From the NCBI GenBank assembly GCA_036745495.1, contig DAIOGA010000002.1, forward strand, positions 1 to 64,000: a stretch of 64,000 nt of DNA. Reading direction: 5' to 3'. The notes below the pieces were generated by a model, which was not told where the DNA came from, did not search any database, and saw only the letters and a list, made by a program, of their open reading frames with translations. Shown one piece after another: positions 35,730 through 45,596 of this stretch (within the stretch, counting starts at the first letter, position 1; every line of letters begins with the position of its first letter). Position numbers and translations under genes: made by a program. Origin of the DNA: Methylopumilus sp036745495 (GTDB taxonomy: Bacteria; Pseudomonadota; Gammaproteobacteria; Burkholderiales; Methylophilaceae).

Positions 35730-37706
35730 ATGGGTATCGAGTCAGTCTTAAGCGAACATAGAACATTCCATCCGGATCAAGCGTTTGTAGAACATGCCAA
35801 TGTATCTGGTATGGCCGCTTACGAAAAATTATGTGCCGCTGCAAACGATAATTACGAGAAATTCTGGGCTGATCTTGCTCGTGAATTAATTATCTGGAAA
35901 AAACCTTTTACTAAAACACTCAATGATTCTAATGCGCCTTTTTACAAATGGTTTGAAGATGGCGAATTAAATGTTTCTTATAACTGTCTTGATAAACATC
36001 TAAGCACTCAGCCAAATAAAATTGCAATTATTTTTGAAGCTGATAATGGTGATGTCACTAATGTTACTTACAAAGAACTTTACGAAAAAGTATGTCAATT
36101 TGCAAACGGCCTCAAAACATTCAATTTAAATCTGGGTGATAGAGTTGTTATTTATCTACCCATGGGCATTGAAGCGGTTGTTGCAATGCTTGCTTGTGCA
36201 AGAATTGGATTAACGCATTCCGTAGTATTTGGCGGCTTTTCAGCAAAAAGTATTCAAGAGCGTATCAAAGATGCGCAAGCTAAACTTGTCATCACAGCAG
36301 ATATTCAATTTCGCGGTGGCAAAACACTTCCTCTCAAAGCTGCTGTAGATGAAGCATTTAGCTTGGGCGGTTGTGAATCAGTTGTTGGCACTGTAGTACT
36401 TAAAAAATCAAGGGAAGCCATTGAATTAAAAACTAAAGAAATCTGGTGGCACGATCTCATTAAAAATCAATCAGCAAATTGTGATCCGGTATATGTGGAT
36501 GCCGAGCATCCACTATTTTTACTTTATACGTCAGGCTCAACCGGCACACCTAAAGGTGTTCAACATTCCTCAGCAGGCTATCTCCTGCACGCCATGAACA
36601 CGATGCGATGGACCTTTGATATTAAAGGGGATGATGTTTATTGGTGTACGGCAGATGTAGGTTGGATTACAGGGCATACTTATGTTGCTTACGGTCCTCT
36701 TGCGATGGGAGCTACCCAAGTGATCTATGAAGGCATTCCGACTTTTCCACATGCAGGCCGCTTTTGGCAGATGATAGAAAAGCATCATGTCAGTATTTTT
36801 TATACGGCACCTACAGCAATCAGATCTCTTATTAAAGCTTCTGAATTAAACAAAGAATCTCATCCTGATACTTATAATTTATCGAGTCTTCGTCTTTTAG
36901 GCTCGGTAGGAGAGCCTATCAATCCTGAAGCATGGATGTGGTATTACGAAAAAATCGGCCATCATCGCTGTCCGATTGCGGATACATTTTGGCAAACTGA
37001 AACAGGGGGTCATGTCATTACGCCATTACCAGGTGCAACACCGCTAGTCCCTGGCTCGTGCACCTTGCCCTTCCCGGGTATCGATGCGGCTATAGTGGAT
37101 GAGGCAGGTCATGAGGTGCCTTGGGGTACAGGTGGATTATTAGTGATTAAAAAACCTTGGCCTTCAATGATTAGAACTATCTGGGGCGACCCTGAACGGT
37201 ATAAAAAAAGCTATTACCCTGAAGAATTAGGTGGAAAAGTATACTTAGCAGGTGACGGAGCTATTAGAGACAAAACGACTGGCTATTTCACTATTATGGG
37301 TCGTATTGATGACGTATTGAGTGTCTCAGGTCACAGGCTTGGCACGATGGAAATTGAATCTTCATTGGTATCAAATCCGCTTGTGGCTGAAGCTGCGGTC
37401 GTAGGAAAGCCGCATGAAATTAAAGGTGAATCTATCGTGGCTTATGTAGTTCTCAAAGGCAAAAGGCCTGAAGGTGATGAAGCCAAAGCGATTGTAAGCC
37501 AACTCAGAGATTGGGTTGGTAAAGAAATAGGCCCTATTGCTAAACCTGACGATATTCGATTTGGAGATAATTTACCAAAGACACGCTCCGGTAAAATTAT
37601 GCGCAGACTTCTTCGCTCCCTTGCCAAAGGAGAAGAAATTACCTCTGACATTTCAACTCTAGATAACCCTTCTATTCTTGAGCAACTAAAACAAACAATT
37701 CAATAA
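35730..37706 (+). CDS. acs: Acetyl-CoA synthetase (AMP-forming)
   Basis: Acs activates acetate to acetyl-CoA through acetyl-AMP. The 658 residues contain the ATP-binding LLYTSGSTGTPKG, the DTFWQTETGG motif with the Trp that limits the acyl pocket to small acids, LAGDGAIRDKTTGYFTIMGRIDDV and the C-terminal KTRSGKIMRR, whose Lys is the acetylation-controlled catalytic residue. Propionate use is possible. It is transcribed away from a NarL-type two-component system, an arrangement that suggests the pair controls acetate use. Start is an ATG at 35730. Confidence 0.95.
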   Translation: MGIESVLSEHRTFHPDQAFVEHANVSGMAAYEKLCAAANDNYEKFWADLARELIIWKKPFTKTLNDSNAPFYKWFEDGELNVSYNCLDKHLSTQPNKIAIIFEADNGDVTNVTYKELYEKVCQFANGLKTFNLNLGDRVVIYLPMGIEAVVAMLACARIGLTHSVVFGGFSAKSIQERIKDAQAKLVITADIQFRGGKTLPLKAAVDEAFSLGGCESVVGTVVLKKSREAIELKTKEIWWHDLIKNQSANCDPVYVDAEHPLFLLYTSGSTGTPKGVQHSSAGYLLHAMNTMRWTFDIKGDDVYWCTADVGWITGHTYVAYGPLAMGATQVIYEGIPTFPHAGRFWQMIEKHHVSIFYTAPTAIRSLIKASELNKESHPDTYNLSSLRLLGSVGEPINPEAWMWYYEKIGHHRCPIADTFWQTETGGHVITPLPGATPLVPGSCTLPFPGIDAAIVDEAGHEVPWGTGGLLVIKKPWPSMIRTIWGDPERYKKSYYPEELGGKVYLAGDGAIRDKTTGYFTIMGRIDDVLSVSGHRLGTMEIESSLVSNPLVAEAAVVGKPHEIKGESIVAYVVLKGKRPEGDEAKAIVSQLRDWVGKEIGPIAKPDDIRFGDNLPKTRSGKIMRRLLRSLAKGEEITSDISTLDNPSILEQLKQTIQ

Positions 37707-37750
37707 TTTAAAGTAAAATAGCGTAAGCGGTTTAAGTTTAAGAAAGCCCC

Positions 37751-40700
37751 ATGAAGCAAAAATTACTTCCTTACGTTAAAAAAATTGGTATTGTATTTGT
37801 CATTACCTACGCACTTTTTATCGTTATCTCTAGTCTTGCATTTCAGTTTTACATCAAACCTAATTTAAATAACTACAAATCAAAAATTGAAGTTCTCGCA
37901 TCACAAGCAACAGGACAAACAATTAAGATAAATTCACTCGACGGTCGATGGAATTTTATTAATCCAGAAATCGCTTTAAACGAAGTTGTATTTTATGACG
38001 ATCAAAATAATACAACGCTTGAACTCAAAGAAATTAGTGCTGACTTTTCATGGTTAAGTCCATTTTATTTAAGCCCAACACTTTCAGAAATTAGGCTGCA
38101 AATGCCTAAACTTCTTATTAAGCGAGATACAAATAATAAAATTTTTATTGGTGGTATATCTATTGATGGACCGGCCAATAATAAATTAACGAATTGGCTC
38201 CTCAATCAAAAAAAGGTAGCAATCGAACAAGGTGAGATTGATTGGCATGATGAATATAGGCAGGCACCAATCCTCTCATTGAAAGATTTAAATTTTAGCT
38301 ACAAAACACCTTTTATTATTGAGCTCATTGGGAAACATAAATTTGATCTTAATTTTAGAATCAGCAACAGTGACAATCAATTTATTGATCTTAGTGGGAA
38401 TATTTATGCCAAAAAGATTGAGGATATTAATTCATGGGACTCTGAAGTTAAAATTAAAGCAGGCAATATCAATCTTGCAGCATATACGCCCTGGGTAAAT
38501 TACCCCATTAAAATCAATGCAGGCACTGGTGATTTAAATTTAACTGCTTCAATCACGAATGCTGCAATTACTAAAATTAAAGCATCCATTAAGCTCACAA
38601 GCTTTAAAACTGAATTAAATCAAGCTGTTAAAAACGAGCTTAATTTAAAAAATTTCTCAGGGGACATTATTTGGCTTTCAAATAAAGAAGACCATCAAAT
38701 TGCATTTGAAAATCTTTATCTTCTTACTAATAACGGAATTAATATTGAAAATGCCGATACCTCTATTACCATTTCAACTGAAACAAATAAACCCACTGCA
38801 TTCTCCCTCAAAGTAAACAAAATTCAACTCGATGCAGCTAATGAAATATTGCAATCCATTCCGTATTTTGATGATGTTAAAAATAAAGTTAATACAATCC
38901 AACCTTCTGGCTCGCTCTCTAATGTTGATCTCAAATGGACTGAAAGTAAAAAAACAGAACTAACTCTTAAAGCTCAATTTGATAAATTAAGTTTGAAGGC
39001 TTTTGATGACTTACCTGGTTTTGAAAATCTTACAGGCTCTATTTATCTATCGAACGAAAATGGATCAATGAAATTCAAATCAACAGATGTTTCTCTTACA
39101 TACAATAAATTATTTAGAGAGCAGCTTACTTTTAATGATTTGCATGGCGACTTAAAATGGACAGAAAATTATTTAATATTCAAAAATATTAGCTTTAATA
39201 ATGCATTTATTAATGGCTCAATTAATGGCAGCATCAAAAATGTGCCGCAGAAATCTCCTTACCTAGATATACAAGCCTCTATTCCTTTTATCGATTTTAA
39301 GCATGCAAAAACTTATTACCCAAAAACAATTGGTGCAGAAGGTCTTCATTGGTTAGATACTTCACTTCTTGAAGGGAGTTTAGAAAATACTTTAATTTCA
39401 ATTAAAGGCTCATCAGCTGATTTTCCATTCGTCGATATAAACAATCAACCAGACCCTAATAAAGGATCATTCGTTGTTACAAGCACCGGTAAAAATACTT
39501 TGATCGAATACGGTACAGGATGGCCAGTCGTTGAGAAATTTGACTTTAACGCTTCAATTAATGCTGGTACGTTTGAATTGCTAAGTAAAAAAGGTCAGTT
39601 CTTAGGTAATACAATTAAAGAATTAAAAACAACCATACCGGCGATGGCCATTGAGCATCCAATATGTAACATTCAAGGCACGCTTAATAGTCCAACGCGT
39701 GAAGCAATTAAATTTATTAATAACAGTCCTGTAAAAGAATCAGTTCAGCATTTATTTGATGAAGCTGCAGGATCAGGTGAAGGCAGGCTCAAAGTTAATA
39801 TCGACATACCTATGGATAATCTTGATGCAATTACTTTTAAAGGTAATTATCAATTTATTGATAGCAACTTAACTAATCCTGCGATGGGTATTCCAAATAT
39901 AGAAAAAATTAAAGGGTTGATCACTTTTGATGAAAAGAATGTCAAAACTGAAAATTTAACTGGGACTATTTTTGGTGGCAATACAAATATTGCGCTTACT
40001 GCAGATCCAAGCAAAGTCATTAAAGTTAAGTTGAATGGTAAATTTACTGACAAAGGTATTGAAGAAAAACTAGGTACGAGCTTCTCTAAATTAAATGGTT
40101 CCGCTGAATGGGAAGGTCTAGTGGAATACAAAAAACCCTTACTCAACATACAAATATCATCAGATTTAAAAGGTATTGAGATGGGCTATCCCTCCCCGTT
40201 TAATAAAGCACGCGACAAGGAAGAAAAATTTTACTTTAGCAAAAAACAAAACAATCCAAAAACAGATGAAATTGAATTTAAATACAGCAATATTGTGAAT
40301 TCTAAAATAACACGTATTGAAAAAAACAATGTAATGTCAGTCGACAAAGGTTATATATCAATTAACTCAGACATAAAAGCTAATATACAAAAAGGACTTT
40401 ATCTCAAAGCTAATTTACCTTATGCAAACTTAGATGATTTTATAAATATCTATACGGGCGGAGATGGTAATAATGGATTTAAAATTGATAAAGCTGATAT
40501 CGCTCTCAGGAATGCAGATCTGTTTGACAGAAGATTCAATAATATCAAAATAGAAATAGCGCCCGTTAATGGTAGTACAAAATTTAAAATTAACTCAAAT
40601 GAAACATCAGGCAATCTCTTATGGGCTGAAAAAGATAACAAACTAACTGCGCGCCTAAATGGACTTAAACTTCCAAATGAAATTAAAAAAATATCCTCAA

Positions 40701-41578
40701 CTTCATCTTCAAGCAGCCAAAAGCTGCCAAATTTAGATATTAAAATTGATTCGCTAGAAGTTGATGGGAAAAAAATTGGGAAACTTGAACTTGTTTCTAA
40801 TACTTCAAAACAAAATATTAATATTCAAAAATTTAAAGTTGTAAATGATAAAAATATTTTTCAGGCAGATGGAGAATGGATTGATTGGAATAAAAATTCT
40901 AAATCTAATATTAATTTCAACTGGAAGATTAGTAATTTAGGTGACACACTTAATTTTCTTGGCTACCCCAATTTTGTAAAGGATGGCGAGGCTGATTTAT
41001 CTGGTCAGTTTAAATGGCAAGGCAATCCACTCGCCTTTGATAAAACTAAAGTGGATGGTTCATTTAACCTTGATGTACGTAAAGGCACTATTCAAAAAGT
41101 TGAACCTGGTGTTGGAAGGCTTTTTGGTTTAGTAACCCTTCAAAGCTTGCCTCGAAGATTAAGCTTAGACTTTAGGGATCTTTTCGGTAGCGGCTTTGTT
41201 CTTGATACTATGAATGCTTCTGTTCGTCTCAATAATGGCATCATGAAAACAAATAATTTCAGAATGAATGGACCAGCTGCTGAAGTATTTATGTCAGGCG
41301 AAACAAATATCATTAAAGAAACACAAGATCTAAATGTAAAAGTAACGCCTCATATCAGCGACAGTCTATCCATAGCCGCTCTTGCAGGCGGTCCGCTTGT
41401 AGGGGCCGCAGCATTCGTCGCACAAAAAATTCTTAAAGATCCACTTAATAAAGTACTGACTTCTGAGTATCGAATTATTGGTACATGGGAAAATCCAGAA
41501 GAGGTAAATAACTCAGCATCGGATAAAATCAAAACAACGATCGACAATACTAAAAACTTATTTAATGACAAAAAATAA
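37751..41578 (+). CDS. yhdP: YhdP-family AsmA-like envelope protein
   Basis: A 1275-residue protein with one N-terminal membrane helix (KIGIVFVITYALFIVISSLAF) and a long, repetitive beta-rich periplasmic part typical of the YhdP/TamB/AsmA group, which are thought to bridge inner and outer membranes and carry phospholipids. The C-terminal region (GNPLAFDKTKVDGSFNLDVR, VGRLFGLVTLQSLPRRLSLDF) is the diagnostic AsmA-like C-terminal motif of the YhdP family. It precedes the nitrilase-like gene by two bases and tldD follows, a conserved betaproteobacterial trio. Function in this organism is inferred from the family. Confidence 0.9.
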   Translation: MKQKLLPYVKKIGIVFVITYALFIVISSLAFQFYIKPNLNNYKSKIEVLASQATGQTIKINSLDGRWNFINPEIALNEVVFYDDQNNTTLELKEISADFSWLSPFYLSPTLSEIRLQMPKLLIKRDTNNKIFIGGISIDGPANNKLTNWLLNQKKVAIEQGEIDWHDEYRQAPILSLKDLNFSYKTPFIIELIGKHKFDLNFRISNSDNQFIDLSGNIYAKKIEDINSWDSEVKIKAGNINLAAYTPWVNYPIKINAGTGDLNLTASITNAAITKIKASIKLTSFKTELNQAVKNELNLKNFSGDIIWLSNKEDHQIAFENLYLLTNNGINIENADTSITISTETNKPTAFSLKVNKIQLDAANEILQSIPYFDDVKNKVNTIQPSGSLSNVDLKWTESKKTELTLKAQFDKLSLKAFDDLPGFENLTGSIYLSNENGSMKFKSTDVSLTYNKLFREQLTFNDLHGDLKWTENYLIFKNISFNNAFINGSINGSIKNVPQKSPYLDIQASIPFIDFKHAKTYYPKTIGAEGLHWLDTSLLEGSLENTLISIKGSSADFPFVDINNQPDPNKGSFVVTSTGKNTLIEYGTGWPVVEKFDFNASINAGTFELLSKKGQFLGNTIKELKTTIPAMAIEHPICNIQGTLNSPTREAIKFINNSPVKESVQHLFDEAAGSGEGRLKVNIDIPMDNLDAITFKGNYQFIDSNLTNPAMGIPNIEKIKGLITFDEKNVKTENLTGTIFGGNTNIALTADPSKVIKVKLNGKFTDKGIEEKLGTSFSKLNGSAEWEGLVEYKKPLLNIQISSDLKGIEMGYPSPFNKARDKEEKFYFSKKQNNPKTDEIEFKYSNIVNSKITRIEKNNVMSVDKGYISINSDIKANIQKGLYLKANLPYANLDDFINIYTGGDGNNGFKIDKADIALRNADLFDRRFNNIKIEIAPVNGSTKFKINSNETSGNLLWAEKDNKLTARLNGLKLPNEIKKISSTSSSSSQKLPNLDIKIDSLEVDGKKIGKLELVSNTSKQNINIQKFKVVNDKNIFQADGEWIDWNKNSKSNINFNWKISNLGDTLNFLGYPNFVKDGEADLSGQFKWQGNPLAFDKTKVDGSFNLDVRKGTIQKVEPGVGRLFGLVTLQSLPRRLSLDFRDLFGSGFVLDTMNASVRLNNGIMKTNNFRMNGPAAEVFMSGETNIIKETQDLNVKVTPHISDSLSIAALAGGPLVGAAAFVAQKILKDPLNKVLTSEYRIIGTWENPEEVNNSASDKIKTTIDNTKNLFNDKK

Positions 41579-41580
41579 TA

Positions 41581-42435
41581 ATGGCTATTAAATCTAAAAT
41601 AAAAACAACTAAAGCAAAATTAGTCAATAAAGATATTATAAAGATTGCCGGTATACAAATGGCATCTGGGCCCGATATTAAATCAAACCTTAATGAAGCT
41701 GAAAATTTAATTACTATTGCAGCCAACCAAGGCGCTAAACTTATAGCGCTTCCTGAATATTTCTCTATTATGAGCGCCAAAGATTCAGAAAAATTGAAAG
41801 CCAGAGAAAAACCAGATCAAGGACTTGTGCAATCTTTTTTATCAAAACAGGCAAAGAAAAACAAAGTATGGATAGTTGGTGGATCGATTCCCTTGGTGTC
41901 AAAAGATAAAAATAAAATTAGAAACAGTTGCTTAATTTATGATGATAAAGGTAATTTAGTTCACCGCTACGACAAAATTCATCTTTTTGGATTTGATATG
42001 GGCGAGGAATATTACCGCGAAGATAAACTTATTGAAGCAGGATCCGATGTTGTAGTTATCGACTCTCCATTTGGAAAAATTGGTATTGCCATTTGTTACG
42101 ATCTTAGATTTCCAGAATTATTTAGAGTTATGAAAGAAATTGATCTTCTCGTCATTCCTTCCGCTTTTACAGAAACAACTGGGAAAGCGCACTGGGAAAT
42201 TTTAATTCGTGCAAGAGCGATTGAAAATCAATGTTACGTATTAGCCCCTGCTCAAGGTGGCTACCATTTATCCGGAAGAGAAACACACGGCAATTCAATG
42301 ATTGTTGATCCATGGGGCACTGTTCTGGATCGTTTAAGCCGAGGTTCTGGTGTGATTACTGGATTCTTAAATAAAGAATATATTAAATCTATTCGTAAAT
42401 CTTTACCCGCTCTTAAACATCGAACCATTAAATAA
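41581..42435 (+). CDS. Nitrilase-superfamily carbon-nitrogen hydrolase
   Basis: A 284-residue Nit1/YbeM-like amidase. The catalytic triad is visible: Glu in IALPEYFSIM, Lys in DKIHLFGFD and Cys in IAICYDLRFPEL. Relatives in this yhdP-nit-tldD context include enzymes that hydrolyse deaminated glutathione, a metabolite-repair reaction; that activity here is inferred. The first 18 residues are Lys-rich, so a later start is possible, though the ATG at 41581 is directly after the yhdP stop and fits coupled translation. Confidence 0.88.
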   Translation: MAIKSKIKTTKAKLVNKDIIKIAGIQMASGPDIKSNLNEAENLITIAANQGAKLIALPEYFSIMSAKDSEKLKAREKPDQGLVQSFLSKQAKKNKVWIVGGSIPLVSKDKNKIRNSCLIYDDKGNLVHRYDKIHLFGFDMGEEYYREDKLIEAGSDVVVIDSPFGKIGIAICYDLRFPELFRVMKEIDLLVIPSAFTETTGKAHWEILIRARAIENQCYVLAPAQGGYHLSGRETHGNSMIVDPWGTVLDRLSRGSGVITGFLNKEYIKSIRKSLPALKHRTIK

Positions 42436-42443
42436 GATCCCAC

Positions 42444-43880
42444 ATGGAACATAAAATTGCTCATGCAAAAGATTTGCTTCTCGCGCAATCTGGCATTGAA
42501 ATAAACGATCTTAATAATATACTCAATGGCATGATGTCGCATGGTGTCGATTATGCAGATCTTTATTTTCAATACACAAAAAATGAATACTGGGGTCTTG
42601 AGGAAGGTCAGGTTAAATCAGGCAGCTTCTCTATTGATCAAGGTGTAGGTGTTAGAGCCGTCAACAAAGATAAATCTGCTTTTGCTTATTCTGATGACAT
42701 TTCTATTGAAGCCCTCTTGTCTTCTTCTAATATTGCCAAAGCAATCGCTTCAAAAAATTTAAATCAAAGTCATAAACTCGATCATCCAAAAATAATATCT
42801 AATTTATATAGCACTCAAGACCCGCTTTCTGCAGTGCCTGCTGAAACTAAAATTAAAATTCTAGAAAAAATAGAAAATTTCGCTAAAAAAATGGATGAGC
42901 GAATAACCAAAGTCACAGCATCGATTGCTGGCGAGTATGAAGTAATTTTTATCATTAACAATGAGCAAAAAATTGCTGCAGATATTAGACCTCTCGTAAG
43001 GTTATCTATTAACGTCATTGCAGAGTCTAATGGAAAAAGAGAGCAAGGCTCTTCTGGTGGTGGAGGTCGTTTTGGATTTGAATATTTCTCAGATGAAGTG
43101 TTAAAACAATATGCGCATGAAGCAGTTCATCAGGCCACAACTAACCTAAATGCGAAGCCTGCGCCTGCAGGAAGTATGACTGTAGTCTTAGGCCCTGGAT
43201 GGCCGGGCATTCTTTTACACGAAGCTATTGGTCATGGTCTAGAAGGTGATTTTAATCGAAAAGGCAGTTCCGCGTTTAGTAATAAAATTGGCACTCAAGT
43301 TGCTGCGAAAGATATTACTGTAGTTGATGATGGAACGATCAAAGATCGAAGAGGCTCTCTAAATATCGATGATGAAGGCAATGAAACACAAAGAACGGTG
43401 CTTATAGAAAACGGTATTCTAAAAGGGTATCTTCAAGATACATTAAACGCAAGACTTATGAATATGCCCACCACTGGGAATGCAAGAAGAGAATCTTATG
43501 CGCATCTTCCTATGCCAAGAATGACTAATACTTACATGCTTAATGGCACTAAAACACCCGAAGAAATTATTAAGTCAGTCAAAAAAGGTATTTATGCAGT
43601 TAACTTTGGAGGTGGTCAGGTAGATATCACAAGCGGAAAATTTGTATTTTCTGCAGCTGAAGCTTGGATGATTGAGAATGGAAAACTACTCTACCCAGTC
43701 AAAGGTGCAACTTTAATAGGCAATGGCCCAGAGGTGTTAAAGAAAGTCAGTATGATCGGAAATGATATGTCTTTAGATTCAGGCGTGGGAACCTGCGGTA
43801 AAGAAGGTCAAAGTGTTCCTGTAGGGGTCGGCCAACCCACAATTAAGATTGATGGTTTAGTTGTAGGTGGAACTGCTTAA
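42444..43880 (+). CDS. tldD: TldD metalloprotease
   Basis: TldD forms a heterodimer with TldE/PmbA and degrades unfolded peptides, including peptide modification leaders. The 478-residue protein has the zinc motif HEAIGHGLEGDFN and the C-terminal GGGQVDITSGKFVFSAAEAWMI. The partner pmbA is not in the window. It lies eight bases after the nitrilase-like gene and its stop is two bases from that of the convergent efp gene, leaving no room for a separate terminator. Confidence 0.96.
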   Translation: MEHKIAHAKDLLLAQSGIEINDLNNILNGMMSHGVDYADLYFQYTKNEYWGLEEGQVKSGSFSIDQGVGVRAVNKDKSAFAYSDDISIEALLSSSNIAKAIASKNLNQSHKLDHPKIISNLYSTQDPLSAVPAETKIKILEKIENFAKKMDERITKVTASIAGEYEVIFIINNEQKIAADIRPLVRLSINVIAESNGKREQGSSGGGGRFGFEYFSDEVLKQYAHEAVHQATTNLNAKPAPAGSMTVVLGPGWPGILLHEAIGHGLEGDFNRKGSSAFSNKIGTQVAAKDITVVDDGTIKDRRGSLNIDDEGNETQRTVLIENGILKGYLQDTLNARLMNMPTTGNARRESYAHLPMPRMTNTYMLNGTKTPEEIIKSVKKGIYAVNFGGGQVDITSGKFVFSAAEAWMIENGKLLYPVKGATLIGNGPEVLKKVSMIGNDMSLDSGVGTCGKEGQSVPVGVGQPTIKIDGLVVGGTA

Positions 43881-43882
43881 AA

Positions 43883-44440
43883 TTATAAAACGCGGTTTTT
43901 GTATTCTAAAGTGCGTGTATCGATTTCAATTTTGTCGCCTGTATTACAGAATAAAGGCACCATCACTTCAAAACCAGTATTGATTTTAGCTGGTTTCATA
44001 ACCTTACCTGAGGTATCGCCTTTCACAGCAGGCTCAGTATAGGTAATTTCACGTGTTACAGAATTTGGTAGCTCTACAGATATCGCTTTACCATTGTAAA
44101 ATTTAACTTCGCAAGGCATGCCATCTTCTAAAAAATTCAAAGCTTCTGACATATTTTCAGCATCGACTTCATATTGATTGTATTCACTATCCATGAAGAC
44201 GTAAGCGGGATCTGAAAAATAAGAATAAGTAACTTCTTTTTTATCTAAGACAATCACTTCAAATTTATCACTTGCGTTATATACGTTTTCACTCGGCGCT
44301 TCGGTGAGAAGATTTTTCATTTTCATCTTCACAACGGCTGAATTTCGACCTGATTTGTTATATTCAGTTTTTAAGATGACCATAGGGTCAGTGCCAACCA
44401 TAATAACGTTACCAGCGCGAAGTTCTTGAGCGATTTTCAT
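43883..44440 (-). CDS. efp: Elongation factor P (Arg32 type)
   Basis: EF-P relieves ribosome stalling at polyproline stretches. The 185-residue, three-domain protein has the acceptor loop YNKSGRNSAVV with Arg at position 32. That marks the subfamily that is rhamnosylated by EarP, rather than the lysine type modified by EpmA/B. The earP gene lies directly upstream. Efp may also be expressed from its own promoter overlapping the end of earP. Length and C-terminal DTRTLEYKNRV are normal. Confidence 0.97.
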   Translation of the reverse strand: MKIAQELRAGNVIMVGTDPMVILKTEYNKSGRNSAVVKMKMKNLLTEAPSENVYNASDKFEVIVLDKKEVTYSYFSDPAYVFMDSEYNQYEVDAENMSEALNFLEDGMPCEVKFYNGKAISVELPNSVTREITYTEPAVKGDTSGKVMKPAKINTGFEVMVPLFCNTGDKIEIDTRTLEYKNRVL

Positions 44441-44481
44441 AATATTGATCCTTGGGAATGCTTACCAAATAAAAGGGTGAA

Positions 44482-44510
44482 ATTATACTCGAAAATTATG
44501 TTTCGGAACA
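44482..44510 (-). promoter_or_regulatory. Candidate efp promoter overlapping the end of earP
   Basis: A perfect TATAAT (44487-44482) lies 17 bases downstream of TGTTCC (or 18 bases from TTGTTC), spanning the last codons of earP. It would give a leader of roughly 35 bases before the efp ATG. The -35 is weak. It would allow EF-P, needed in bulk, to be made independently of the low-abundance enzyme EarP. Confidence 0.5.
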
Positions 44511-45596
44511 ATAATCGACCAAACTCTCTACAAATGAAGCCTCTTTGAAATAATGATGACTTTGCTTTAATGCAAAAGCTTCTAAACGAGCCTGTTGCTT
44601 AAAAAAATCACGCCATAAAACTTCGTTAAATTTGTTACTCGACCAATCGTCATGCATTTTAATTAAAATCTCTGATAAATCTTGATCGCAAGCTTCACAA
44701 TAACGCTTTAAAAAAGCTTTAAGTTTAATTAAATGAATATTATTTTCTTGAATATAAGGTTGCCAAATAAACGGTTTGCCGGCCCAAATTGCTCTTATCC
44801 AGCTATCTTCTCCACGTACAAAATTAAGATCACATGACCAGAGTAAATCATCAAAATCATCATGATTTAAAAATGGATAAGGAATAATATTAATAAATTG
44901 ATAATTATTTTTTGGCCTTAAAAGATCAAATAGATATTGAGGCATAAAAAATTGAATAGGTTTCTTTATGCAATCTATCACATCCAAAAAAACTTCAATT
45001 TTTTGTATTGGATAATAAAAGAGCGATATCGAATATAAGTTAGGATTTCCGCCTAATGATTGAATTACCTTATTGCGGTTAGATTCATCAAAAGCCTGTC
45101 GACGCAAGAACAAATTTCTCTCCCGAATAAGGCCGCCTGTTTGATTAGTAAAACCAGGATAGAAGAAAGTTTTAATAAGCCCTGATTCAGGATCTATAGA
45201 AGGTTTTAAATGGAAGTTATCTACCCAGGGTTCCGCTGATAAATATTCAATCGCAATATATTTCGACTTTTCGCGCTTAATAAGCGCTTTATAGATATGT
45301 GGCAAATCTATATTAAAAAGGTTAAACACGAAATTTGGAGGTGGCGGAAGTGATGTTGAATCTTCATCAAAATCACAACGATAAATACTAATTCCATCAA
45401 TTGTTTGTTTTTGTAAGGAAGTATCGATAGAAGGTATTAGTTTCTTAGTAGTCATAAGATCATCAACGAGAAGATGCACTTCAACATTAAAATCAACCTT
45501 AAGCTGTTTTGCTATGCGCCAAGCAACTCCAATATCTCCAAAAAAATCAATCACCTTACATATTAAATGGCACACAATAGGGCTTTTATTATTCAT
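44496..45596 (-). CDS. earP: EF-P arginine rhamnosyltransferase EarP
   Basis: EarP transfers rhamnose from dTDP-beta-L-rhamnose to Arg32 of EF-P. The N-terminal CKVIDFFGDIGVAWRIA is the family signature, with two Asp (17 and 21 from this start) matching the catalytic pair, and the donor-site Glu lies in FVRGEDSWIRAIWAGKPF. Length is 366 residues from the ATG at 45596, which overlaps greB by eight bases; an ATG four codons earlier is possible. Adjacent efp with Arg32 confirms the system. The dTDP-rhamnose genes are not in the window. Confidence 0.95.
   Translation of the reverse strand: MNNKSPIVCHLICKVIDFFGDIGVAWRIAKQLKVDFNVEVHLLVDDLMTTKKLIPSIDTSLQKQTIDGISIYRCDFDEDSTSLPPPPNFVFNLFNIDLPHIYKALIKREKSKYIAIEYLSAEPWVDNFHLKPSIDPESGLIKTFFYPGFTNQTGGLIRERNLFLRRQAFDESNRNKVIQSLGGNPNLYSISLFYYPIQKIEVFLDVIDCIKKPIQFFMPQYLFDLLRPKNNYQFINIIPYPFLNHDDFDDLLWSCDLNFVRGEDSWIRAIWAGKPFIWQPYIQENNIHLIKLKAFLKRYCEACDQDLSEILIKMHDDWSSNKFNEVLWRDFFKQQARLEAFALKQSHHYFKEASFVESLVDYCSET

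Noticed and set aside
39850..40149. Minus-strand 99-codon hydrophobic frame opposite yhdP
   Set aside because: Shadow of yhdP; the hydrophobicity comes from complementing its Lys/Asn-rich codons.
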